A DNA stretch of 5,751 nucleotides from an uncultured Muribaculaceae bacterium (GCA_910583795.1 CAJTZQ010000120.1:1-5751); one strand, 5' to 3'. Shown: positions 1 to 5,719, counted from the stretch's first letter. The notes: generated from the letters alone by a model not told the origin. Program-made: numbers and translations.

Positions 1-665
1 TACAGCCATATATCCAGTACGATGCGCAATTCAACTACATTCTAAGGCAGAAATACGTGGCGACACTATATTTTCAATATGGTGACAAAGCAACGGCGCA
101 GCTTCCGTATCAGTCGCCGGATGCTCTCAATCTCATCTATCAGACCATCAACATGAACTTTGAGCGTGTGTTCGGACTTAATCTATATGCTCCATTCGGA
201 GTAGAATATATCTGGAACGCTACAGCCACCGCCAACGTGATGAACCGGCGTGCGAAAGCCAATCATTTTCATGACATAAGTTTCGACAACAGCAAATGGA
301 TTTTTTATGGGGCGTTGAGTAACTCTTTCAAGTTCAGTCAAAATAGTCCTATATCGTTGTCAGTTGATTTCAGTTATATATCACCATCACTGCAAGGAAT
401 AGCCGACCTTTCCAGTATTTGGAAAGTTGATGCCGGCATTAAATGGCAATTCGGAAAGAGCCGCTGTTGTGAATTAGACCTAAAGGCTGATGATATATTC
501 AATAAATGGTCGCCGACAATGATTATCAATCATGCCGGTCAGGACTATCGGATGAAAGTCTGGGATATGACCCGCAACTTAAAACTTACATTCATCTGGA
601 GATTCAACGGTTTTAAGCCTAAAGACATCGGCATTGACACCTCGCGGTTCGGCACCGGGAAATAG
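1..665 (+). CDS. Outer-membrane beta-barrel protein, C-terminal part (partial, 5' end outside window)
   Basis: The frame is open from the left edge (first full codon at position 3) to the TAG at 663-665, giving about 220 residues. The GTG at 57 is an internal valine, not a start: the upstream codons encode a continuous barrel-like stretch (QPYIQYDAQFNYILRQKY). Alternating aromatic/polar strands recur throughout, for example ATLYFQY, WIFYGALS, SLSVDFSYI, AGIKWQFG and NLKLTFIWRF. The protein ends in DIGIDTSRFGTGK. An ending like this is, from memory, typical of the Bacteroidota outer-membrane beta-barrel family (OMP_b-brl_3 type, TonB-dependent-receptor-like), so the product probably sits in the outer membrane as a transporter-like barrel. 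The substrate cannot be told, because the plug and any carboxypeptidase-like N-terminal domain lie outside the window. It is convergent with groEL across a shared terminator. An ordinary TonB-dependent receptor is the alternative. The barrel call is firm; the exact family is less so. Confidence 0.82.
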   Translation, partial: QPYIQYDAQFNYILRQKYVATLYFQYGDKATAQLPYQSPDALNLIYQTINMNFERVFGLNLYAPFGVEYIWNATATANVMNRRAKANHFHDISFDNSKWIFYGALSNSFKFSQNSPISLSVDFSYISPSLQGIADLSSIWKVDAGIKWQFGKSRCCELDLKADDIFNKWSPTMIINHAGQDYRMKVWDMTRNLKLTFIWRFNGFKPKDIGIDTSRFGTGK

Positions 666-683
666 GAACCTAAATATCATTAA

Positions 684-722
684 AAAAGAAGCGTGCTTCC
701 AAATTAGAATCACGCTTCTTTT
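684..722. terminator. Bidirectional hairpin terminator between the barrel gene and groEL
   Basis: A perfect 12-bp inverted repeat, AAAAGAAGCGTG (684-695) and CACGCTTCTTTT (711-722), surrounds a 15-nt loop. The A-run on the left arm and T-run on the right arm give a U-tract in either direction. It lies 18 bp after the barrel stop codon and 34 bp after the groEL stop codon, so it can end both convergent transcripts. Confidence 0.85.
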
Positions 723-756
723 ATTATTTAAAACTTTTATGAGATATAGATTCGGC

Positions 757-2394
757 TTACATCATGCCGCCCATACCACCCATTCCAGGAGCTCCCATAG
801 GAGCAGCCGGTGTTTCTTCCTTCTTGTCGGCGATAACACACTCAGTAGTGAGGAACATACCTGCGATACTTGCTGCGTTTTCAAGAGCAACACGAGTAAC
901 CTTTGCAGGATCGATAACACCTGTAGCAAAGAAGTTTTCGAATGTATCGGTACGTGCATTATAACCATAATCACCTTCACCTTCTTTTACTTTCTGAACA
1001 ATTACCGCACCTTCAACACCTGCATTTGCCACAATCTGACGAAGAGGCTCTTCAATTGCACGACGAATTATTGCGATGCCGGTATTTTCATCATCGTTGT
1101 CACCCTTGAGTTCATCAAGTTTTGAAAGACAACGTATGTAAGCGATGCCACCACCAGGAACGATACCTTCAGCAATTGCTGCACGAGTTGCAGAAAGAGC
1201 ATCGTCAACACGATCTTTCTTCTCCTTCATTTCCACCTCAGAGGGAGCACCTATATAAAGTACTGCTACACCACCTGCGAGTTTTGCAAGACGTTCCTGC
1301 AGTTTTTCTTTATCGTAGTTAGAGGTTGTAGTCTCGATCTGAGCCTTGATCTGATTGATACGATCGGAAATTGCCTCCTTAGAACCAGCACCGTTTACAA
1401 TAATTGTGTTGTCTTTATTGACAGTTACTTTTTCAGCAGTACCAAGATCCTGAACGTTAGCCTGAGCGAGCTGCATACCTTTGACTTCACTTACTACTGT
1501 GCCTCCGGTTAGGATTGCAATGTCTTCGAGCATTTCCTTACGACGATCACCGAAGCCGGGAGCTTTGACAGCACAGATTTTGAGTGAACCACGAAGACGG
1601 TTCACAACAAGAGTGGCAAGTGCTTCATTATCTACATCTTCTGCAATGATAAGAAGGGGACGTCCGCTCTGAGCCACAGCTTCAAGAATGGGAAGAAGAT
1701 CCTTCAGGTTTGAGATCTTTTTATCATACAAGAGGATATAGGGGGAATCCATCTCACATTCCATCTTCTCACTGTTAGTTACAAAGTAAGGTGATATATA
1801 ACCGCGGTCGAATTGCATTCCTTCCACAACATCAACAGTTGTTTCAGTGCCCTTAGCTTCCTCAACAGTTATGACTCCCTCCTTCTTAACTTTCTTCATT
1901 GCTTCAGCGATGAGACGACCGATCTCTTCATCATTGTTTGCAGAGACTCGGGCTACGTTCTCAATTTTCTCTATGTCGTCATCAACTTCCTGGCTCTGTG
2001 CCTTGATACCTTCAACTACACATGAAACCGCCTTGTCGATGCCACGCTTAAGATCCATAGGATTTGCGCCTGCTGCCACATTCTTCAGACCTACGTTTAC
2101 AATTGCCTGAGCAAGCACTGTTGCAGTAGTTGTACCGTCGCCTGCCTGGTCGCCTGTCTTGGATGCAACTTCTTTTACAAGCTGTGCACCCATATTTTGG
2201 AACGGATCTTCAAGCTCAATTTCACGGGCAACAGAAACACCGTCTTTAGTGATATGGGGAGCACCGAATTTCTTTTCAATAATCACATTTCTGCCCTTGG
2301 GACCGAGTGTAACTTTTACAGCATCAGCAAGAGCGTCGACACCGTTTTTAAGCTCTTCGCGAGCTTTGATATTGAATTTAATTTCTTTAGCCAT
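757..2394 (-). CDS. groL: Chaperonin GroEL (60 kDa, Cpn60/HSP60)
   Basis: This is a complete 545-residue GroEL, the usual length. It is the ATPase of the double-ring folding chamber that, capped by GroES, refolds cytosolic proteins. Visible landmarks: the nucleotide-binding TLGPKG (29-34), KDGVSVARE (50-58), GDGTTTATVLA (85-95) with the conserved Asp86, the apical domain roughly 190-375, DRVDDALSATR (394-404) with the catalytic Asp398, the chaperonin signature region AAIAEGIVPGGG (405-416), and a C-terminal tail rich in Gly and Met ending GGMGGMM. The signature has Ala408 where the classical pattern has D/E/Q, a minor variation. The ATG at 2392-2394 follows an A/T-rich stretch with no Shine-Dalgarno, normal for Bacteroidota. 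It lies 93 bp downstream of groES on the same strand and is almost certainly co-transcribed with it. The 3' end is closed by the hairpin at 684-722. Confidence 0.98.
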   Translation of the reverse strand: MAKEIKFNIKAREELKNGVDALADAVKVTLGPKGRNVIIEKKFGAPHITKDGVSVAREIELEDPFQNMGAQLVKEVASKTGDQAGDGTTTATVLAQAIVNVGLKNVAAGANPMDLKRGIDKAVSCVVEGIKAQSQEVDDDIEKIENVARVSANNDEEIGRLIAEAMKKVKKEGVITVEEAKGTETTVDVVEGMQFDRGYISPYFVTNSEKMECEMDSPYILLYDKKISNLKDLLPILEAVAQSGRPLLIIAEDVDNEALATLVVNRLRGSLKICAVKAPGFGDRRKEMLEDIAILTGGTVVSEVKGMQLAQANVQDLGTAEKVTVNKDNTIIVNGAGSKEAISDRINQIKAQIETTTSNYDKEKLQERLAKLAGGVAVLYIGAPSEVEMKEKKDRVDDALSATRAAIAEGIVPGGGIAYIRCLSKLDELKGDNDDENTGIAIIRRAIEEPLRQIVANAGVEGAVIVQKVKEGEGDYGYNARTDTFENFFATGVIDPAKVTRVALENAASIAGMFLTTECVIADKKEETPAAPMGAPGMGGMGGMM

Positions 2395-2420
2395 TTTGGA
2401 TTTTATATTTAAAAATTTAT

Positions 2421-2468
2421 TGGCTCTTCCTACAGAATTGTTTATTCAATTCTTTTGAGAATGAGCCA
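2421..2468 (-). other. Nested hairpin in the groES-groEL intergenic gap
   Basis: The 93-bp gap between groES and groEL holds a two-part stem. The outer arms are TGGCTC-TTC (2421-2429) and GAA-T-GAGCCA (2459-2468), nine pairs with one bulged base at 2462. The inner arms are AGAATTG (2434-2440) and CAATTCT (2447-2453), seven perfect pairs with a 6-nt loop. There is no T-run beside it on the transcript strand, so it does not look like a strong terminator. It could act in mRNA processing or stability and so set the GroES:GroEL ratio. That role is inference. Confidence 0.6.
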
Positions 2469-2487
2469 TATGTTTTATAAAATATGA

Positions 2488-2760
2488 TTAATCGATAACT
2501 GCAAGAACATCGCTCTGGCGCATCATGATATATTTTGTTCCTTCATATTCAATTTCAGTTCCTGCATATTTGCCATATAGAACTTCATCTCCTACTTTGA
2601 GAACCATTTCCTCATCTTTTGTACCGTTGCCGACAGCAAGGACTTTACCACGAAGCGGTTTTTCTTTTGCAGAATCCGGAATAATGATGCCACCGAGAGT
2701 GACTTCTTCTGCAGCTGTAGGTTCAATAAGAACTCTATCTGCCAATGGTCTAATACTCAT
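2488..2760 (-). CDS. groS: Co-chaperonin GroES (10 kDa, Cpn10)
   Basis: This is a complete 90-residue GroES, close to the family's usual 94-97. It forms the heptameric lid of the GroEL chamber in the cytosol. The N-terminal signature PLADRVLIEP is at residues 5-14. The mobile loop that docks onto GroEL covers roughly residues 16-32 and contains the hydrophobic tripeptide I25-I27 within GGIIIPDSAKEKP. The beta-barrel core follows with GKVLAVGNG (38-46), VGDEVLYGKYAGTEI (56-70) and the ending SDVLAVID. The start ATG (2758-2760) is preceded by AT-rich sequence without a Shine-Dalgarno. It is the first gene of groES-groEL. The transcript probably starts near the sigma-54-like element at 2810-2825, or at a vegetative promoter I cannot recognise. 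No CIRCE-type HrcA operator is present. Confidence 0.97.
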   Translation of the reverse strand: MSIRPLADRVLIEPTAAEEVTLGGIIIPDSAKEKPLRGKVLAVGNGTKDEEMVLKVGDEVLYGKYAGTEIEYEGTKYIMMRQSDVLAVID

Positions 2761-2809
2761 ATCTTATATAATTTTTATTTAGTTTGTTTTATTTTCTGAT
2801 AAACTACAT

Positions 2810-2825
2810 TTCAAATATCGTGCCA
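2810..2825 (-). promoter_or_regulatory. Sigma-54-like -24/-12 element upstream of groES
   Basis: Read on the minus strand this is TGGCACG-ATAT-TTGAA. The sigma-54 (RpoN) consensus is TGGCACG-N4-TTGC(A/T), so spacing and all fixed bases agree except A for C at -12. A T-run precedes it. The predicted start near 2799 would give a 5' leader of about 39 nt to the groES ATG. No TAnnTTTG vegetative box was found between here and the start codon. The -12 C is a key base, so the mismatch weakens the call. Confidence 0.4.
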
Positions 2826-2832
2826 AAAAAAC

Positions 2833-2848
2833 AGCTCACTGATGAGCT
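2833..2848. repeat. Short inverted repeat just upstream of the sigma-54-like element
   Basis: AGCTCA (2833-2838) and TGAGCT (2843-2848) form a 6-bp dyad with a 4-nt spacer, 8 bp upstream of the -24 box of the groES promoter candidate. It could be a protein-binding site or chance. It is too short to rate higher. Confidence 0.25.
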
Positions 2849-2853
2849 CATAC

Positions 2854-2895
2854 TAAAAGAGAAACATCCCAAATTAATGAAATGTTTCTCTTTTA
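2854..2895 (-). terminator. Hairpin terminator after the alpha-amylase gene
   Basis: A perfect 14-bp stem pairs TAAAAGAGAAACAT (2854-2867) with ATGTTTCTCTTTTA (2882-2895) around a 14-nt loop. On the minus strand the 3' arm ends in CTCTTTTA, a modest U-run. It lies 60 bp beyond the amylase stop codon and upstream of groES, which has the same orientation, so it should insulate groES-groEL from amylase read-through. Confidence 0.78.
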
Positions 2896-2955
2896 ATAAA
2901 AATTGCCTGAACCACACAATAAAATAACAATACTTATATAAAGTGTGAATATATA

Positions 2956-4386
2956 TTATTTTACAAGTATATAGCTTCTTTCCGGAGCTAATGCTCCCTT
3001 CAGTACACCTTTTTTAACCTTGAATTCCTTGCCATAAACAAGATCCTTATAAGTTCCGTCTGGCAATCCGGTAGGCAAGTTGACAAAATTGGCAAATTTT
3101 GATATATTTACCACAGCCGCCCCTTTCTTTCCACGATTTACAAGGATAACCTGTCCGTTATCAGAAGCCTTAATATCCTCCTTCTGACCTGCCATTGCAG
3201 TTCGGAATTTATTGACAGCGACCACTTCTGGATGGAAGAACTCATCATTTCCCCTAGCACCCAGCACATTGTCTCCCCAGTATTTTTGTCGGGTAGAGCC
3301 TGCGGGACGACTGAAGAAAAGAGGGGTTCCGTTCTGACGTGCTGTCAAGAATACCCATCCCGTACGGATTTGGTCATCAGTAAGGTGTGCAGATTCGTGG
3401 GCATTAGCATATGTGTCGTGACTTTCAACCCATGTTGTCAAATATTCCGGAGCGGAAGTATGATGCCAGTTTATCAGGTCAAGTCCGTTTACAGAACCTT
3501 TCTCAAGAGCCTCACGAAGTATATGACCATATCCGGAAGCCGTCTGTCCAAAGTAGTCGGCATATTCCGCTTCAGGCACATTTCTATCTTGAAGCACTTC
3601 TCCATATACAAATAATGAGTCATAGGGTACTGCAAGTTTTACACCCTTAACAGCCTTTCTACCAGTAGCCACATCCCAAAAATCATTCTCTTTTACACCG
3701 GATGCAGTGTCAACAGGATCCGAATGGACTCCGATATGCTTTGCTGTGTCATAACGAAAACCTTTAACACCAAGGCTCAGAAGATCGTTGACAAACTCCA
3801 TATAATATTTTTGGAAATCAGGATTTTCAGTATTCACATCAGGAAGAGCTCCCGACCCCCACAGAGTACACTGAAGTCTGTCGTTATAGTCTTGCACAGG
3901 TTGAAGTCCATTACTATGATACATCTTGTCTCTACCACCCACAGCTTTATAGAAATCATCAGAAACCGCATCAATATCGAAAGCTGTATGATTAGGCAAT
4001 ACATCAACAATTATTTTAACATTGTATTTTGCGGCAGAATCCATCATCTGCTTCATCTGATCTCGGGAGCCAAGAATATTATTTCCTATTTTCCAATCGG
4101 TGGGCTGATAATAATAATACCAATTACCTTCGGTCACATTGTCATCAAAAATTTTTTTGCCACTTCCTTCTGGTGCATAACAATTTTGCACTGGAGATGT
4201 CTGTACCATAGTAAAACCGGCATCAGCTATCCGATGCATGTTTTCTGCGATAGTAGGGAAATTCCAACTCCAAGCATGAAGGATTGATTCAGTATTTGTG
4301 GCATTCGGATCATGAGTCACGCGATCTTTAGCCACAATTGTGCCCGCTAAACCGGCACAAAGCGAAAACAATAAGATTTTTCTCAT
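2956..4386 (-). CDS. Secreted alpha-amylase, glycoside hydrolase family 13 (AmyE-like, probable subfamily 28)
   Basis: A 476-residue endo-acting alpha-amylase that would cut alpha-1,4 bonds in starch or glycogen outside the cytoplasm. A signal peptide (MRKILLFSLCAGLAGTIVA, likely cut after A19) has no proper lipobox at C10, so a soluble periplasmic or secreted protein is favoured over a SusG-like lipoprotein. The GH13 barrel shows region I DVLPNH (128-133), region V LPDVN (181-185), region II GFRYDTAKH (209-217) with nucleophile Asp213, region III VYGEVLQ (260-266) with acid/base Glu263, and region IV WVESHDTYAN (319-328) with Asp324. The wording of regions I-IV, plus IQ/VQTSP and TPLFFSRP, closely recalls Bacillus subtilis AmyE (Asp176, Glu208, Asp269). 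Asn132 and His217 match its calcium ligands. A small beta domain C (about 395-476) ends the protein; AmyE's starch-binding module is absent. No susCD genes adjoin it. Confidence 0.93.
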   Translation of the reverse strand: MRKILLFSLCAGLAGTIVAKDRVTHDPNATNTESILHAWSWNFPTIAENMHRIADAGFTMVQTSPVQNCYAPEGSGKKIFDDNVTEGNWYYYYQPTDWKIGNNILGSRDQMKQMMDSAAKYNVKIIVDVLPNHTAFDIDAVSDDFYKAVGGRDKMYHSNGLQPVQDYNDRLQCTLWGSGALPDVNTENPDFQKYYMEFVNDLLSLGVKGFRYDTAKHIGVHSDPVDTASGVKENDFWDVATGRKAVKGVKLAVPYDSLFVYGEVLQDRNVPEAEYADYFGQTASGYGHILREALEKGSVNGLDLINWHHTSAPEYLTTWVESHDTYANAHESAHLTDDQIRTGWVFLTARQNGTPLFFSRPAGSTRQKYWGDNVLGARGNDEFFHPEVVAVNKFRTAMAGQKEDIKASDNGQVILVNRGKKGAAVVNISKFANFVNLPTGLPDGTYKDLVYGKEFKVKKGVLKGALAPERSYILVK

Positions 4387-4598
4387 TTTAATGTCTGAAT
4401 TTTCACGGTTATAACCATAACTTTATTTGGAAACCGGAAGTAAATAAATATAGGTATCTAATAAGATAACGAATGAAACATACAAGTATTTTGTGCACAA
4501 TGGTATAATTTATTTATAAATTGATTTTTTGCACAAGTCTCGAAAGTCTGTGCTGAATTATAATTAATCTTAAATATCGCGCATTAAATTGTCAATAA
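4387..4598. promoter_or_regulatory. Divergent AT-rich region between amylase and C40 peptidase, with small dyads
   Basis: This stretch has no gene. I see four short symmetrical sites: GGTTATAACC (4407-4416, 20 bp before the amylase ATG); an imperfect dyad GGTATCT-N4-AGATAAC (4453-4470); TTGTGCACAA (4491-4500), whose TGCACAA part recurs at 4530-4536; and AATTTAT-TT-ATAAATT (4507-4522). Any of them could be an operator for the amylase gene. In AT-rich DNA some must be chance. No confident TAnnTTTG promoter for the amylase was found; the closest is TATATTTA on the minus strand (4445-4452), without a well-spaced -33 box. Confidence 0.3.
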
Positions 4599-4630
4599 CT
4601 TGTATTACTCCTTGAATTTGACTAACTTTG
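4599..4630 (+). promoter_or_regulatory. Bacteroidota vegetative promoter of the C40 peptidase gene
   Basis: A -7 box TAACTTTG (4623-4630) matches the Bacteroidota consensus TAnnTTTG exactly. A -33 element CTTG (4599-4602) lies 20 nt upstream, within the 19-21 nt expected. Transcription should begin near 4636, about 40 nt before the ATG at 4676. The leader contains AAGGAG (4642-4647), but this is 28 nt from the start codon, too far to act as a normal Shine-Dalgarno. Confidence 0.72.
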
Positions 4631-4675
4631 TGGAAAATCTTAAGGAGAACAACATTATAGTTATATAACCCCCAC

Positions 4676-5308
4676 ATGAAATTAATTAATCTCTTTACCA
4701 TATTACTCACGTGCGCGTGTTCGCTTGGAGTCACGGCACAAACCACAAAAACCCTTAACGTGCATAATGCCGCTCATAGCAAATTGCTCGCAAAGGCAAA
4801 ATCATCTCAACTTGACAAAACAGTAATTCAAAAATTTTTGAAAAACGATATCGAAAAGAAAGAAGAGATTGCTATAAATGGAAATATTCTCACGCCTGAG
4901 ACCGAAGCGTTGATCAATGACCTTCTTTCGGAAGCGAACAGTCATATTGGGAAAAGATATCGTTCAGGAGCAAAAGGACCGAAAGCGTTTGATTGTTCAG
5001 GATTTTCAAGTTATGTTTTCAAACAGTTCGGATATAATCTCGGACCTTCTTCAAGAGACCAGTTCACTCAAGGAGAAAAAATTGAGAAACAAAACCTCAG
5101 AAAAGGGGATCTCGTTTTCTTCACCGGTCGAAACAGTAAAAGTAATAGAGTGGGGCATGTCGGTATCGTAGTTAGTGCAGACAATGAGAAAGGCACATTT
5201 AAATTCATTCATGCCAGCACATCGCAAGGGATAAAAATTGATTCAAGCGACGGATATTACAGTCGCAGATATCTCGGAGCAAGAAGAGTCATAACTGAGG
5301 AGTTATAA
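4676..5308 (+). CDS. Secreted NlpC/P60 family (C40) cysteine peptidase, probable peptidoglycan hydrolase
   Basis: A 210-residue exported cell-wall enzyme. NlpC/P60 enzymes usually cut the D-Glu (gamma) to diamino-acid bond of peptidoglycan stem peptides, here presumably in the periplasm. The signal peptide MKLINLFTILLTCACSLGVTA is probably cut before Q22; Cys13 and Cys15 leave a lipoprotein possible, but neither sits in a good lipobox. Residues 22-80 are a polar, Lys-rich linker without a recognised SH3 or LysM domain. The catalytic domain starts near 82: IGKRYRSGAKGPKAFDCSGF gives nucleophile Cys107; RVGHVGIV gives His161; FIHAST gives the third polar residue His179. The family features LRKGDLVFF (141-149) and YLGARRV (199-205) are present. 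The start is secure: an in-frame TAG lies 15 nt upstream and a promoter about 40 nt before the start. It stands alone and ends before the 50-bp palindrome. Confidence 0.93.
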   Translation: MKLINLFTILLTCACSLGVTAQTTKTLNVHNAAHSKLLAKAKSSQLDKTVIQKFLKNDIEKKEEIAINGNILTPETEALINDLLSEANSHIGKRYRSGAKGPKAFDCSGFSSYVFKQFGYNLGPSSRDQFTQGEKIEKQNLRKGDLVFFTGRNSKSNRVGHVGIVVSADNEKGTFKFIHASTSQGIKIDSSDGYYSRRYLGARRVITEEL

Positions 5309-5324
5309 CAAAATTTTAATTTAA

Positions 5325-5374
5325 GAATAACAAGCGGGCAGCTATTAAATTTAATAGCTGCCCGCTTGTTATTC
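5325..5374. terminator. Perfect 50-bp palindrome after the C40 peptidase, probable bidirectional terminator
   Basis: Positions 5325-5374 are an exact palindrome: two 25-bp arms with no spacer, GAATAACAAGCGGGCAGCTA... mirrored by ...TAGCTGCCCGCTTGTTATTC. It begins 16 bp after the peptidase stop codon. As RNA it folds into one long stem with a minimal loop and a GC-rich core (AGCGGGCAGC at 5333-5342). Being self-complementary, it would form the same hairpin on either strand. There is no long U-run, only TTGTTATT at the 3' side. A terminator is the most likely role; a 3' mRNA-stabilising stem is also possible. Confidence 0.75.
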
Positions 5375-5540
5375 AAACGTGTGTTATTAAAAATGCATCA
5401 AGTAATGCTTCATGCGGCATTAATATTAATGAAGTTGTTTCCACTTTTTTACGGAGATTGATTTTCATATTGGATTTTACCTTTAAATGACCTCTTTTCC
5501 AATCTTCCGTCATCTTTTCGGTCGCTTTTGAACCCTTCAT
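5373..5540 (-). CDS. Possible small protein of 55 residues (uncertain)
   Basis: An ATG at 5538-5540 opens a 55-codon minus-strand frame ending in TGA at 5373-5375, overlapping the last two bases of the 50-bp palindrome. An in-frame TAG lies 18 nt upstream of the ATG, so no longer version exists. The product begins MKGSKATEKMTEDWKRG and ends ALLDAFLITHV: a basic N-terminal half rich in Lys and Arg, then a hydrophobic C-terminal part, with no recognised domain. In favour: the stop sits exactly where a shared terminator would be expected for a gene convergent with the C40 peptidase. Against: short length, no recognised promoter, and residues 31-37 (KKVETTS) coincide exactly with one arm of the long inverted repeat at 5430-5635, which suggests constraint on nucleic-acid structure. 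It may be a chance frame in a repeat element. Confidence 0.28.
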   Translation of the reverse strand: MKGSKATEKMTEDWKRGHLKVKSNMKINLRKKVETTSLILMPHEALLDAFLITHV

Positions 5541-5635
5541 CGGTCGTTTGGCACGCTAATCTCCCATTTCATGTTTCAAAATCACCTCAAAAATCTGACG
5601 AAATCTTGAAAAAGAAAAAAGTCGAAACAACTTCA
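5430..5635. repeat. 206-bp element bounded by a 21-bp inverted repeat (MITE-like or structured RNA)
   Basis: The left arm 5430-5450 (TGAAGTTGTTTC-C-AC then six T) pairs with the right arm 5615-5635 (six A, then GT-C-GAAACAACTTCA) at 20 of 21 positions; the only mismatch is C5442 against C5623. Directly inside, ACGGAGATTG (5451-5460) pairs with CAATC-T-TCCGT (5500-5510), ten pairs with one bulge. TTTTGAA (5526-5532) can pair with TTCAAAA (5575-5581), and GGAGATT (5453-5459) alternatively with AATCTCC (5558-5564). If the ends are taken as GAAG/CTTC, both sides carry AAT, a possible 3-bp target duplication. No transposase is present. It could be a non-autonomous mobile element, a multi-helix RNA, or the folded leader of the small frame at 5373-5540. 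Confidence 0.45.
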
Positions 5636-5719
5636 ATCTATGGTTTCTTCATTCTATGAAACAGGATATTGATTAAACAAATTTTAAGTATTATTGTTAT
5701 AAGTAATTCAGAAAAATAA
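5636..5719. other. AT-rich spacer before the right edge
   Basis: No gene seen. It contains a small hairpin GTTTC (5643-5647) with GAAAC (5658-5662). A weak -7-like box TATTATTG (5689-5696) has one mismatch to TAnnTTTG, and the nearest TTG upstream (5669-5671) is 17 nt away, shorter than the usual 19-21. It could carry a promoter for the gene that may begin at 5720. Confidence 0.25.

Noticed and set aside
57..59. GTG as the start codon of the first gene
   Set aside because: The reading frame continues upstream to the window edge with barrel-like sequence, so the gene is truncated by the window and GTG is an internal valine.
634..1125. Plus-strand 163-codon frame and other plus-strand frames over 764-2458
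   Set aside because: They lie antisense to groEL, have low-complexity Ser/Thr/Phe-rich or Cys-rich products, and no recognisable domain. They are shadows of a highly conserved gene.
1147..1180. Ala408 in the GroEL signature as a functional defect
   Set aside because: The neighbouring catalytic Asp398 and GGG motif are intact, and this position varies among chaperonins. It is not evidence of loss of function.
2761..2955. CIRCE operator (TTAGCACTC-N9-GAGTGCTAA) expected upstream of groES
   Set aside because: I looked on both strands and found no such repeat. The dyads present (2833-2848, 2854-2895) do not match it.
3724..4287. Plus-strand 187-codon frame opposite the amylase
   Set aside because: It is antisense to a gene whose catalytic motifs are all intact, and its product is His/Ile-rich without family resemblance.
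4917..5171. 84-codon frame within the C40 peptidase gene
   Set aside because: It overlaps the conserved catalytic domain in another frame and has no start context or domain of its own.
5393..5461. 22-codon plus-strand frame starting MHQVMLHAAL
   Set aside because: Very short, no promoter or ribosome context, and it enters the inverted-repeat arm. It is equally explained by chance.
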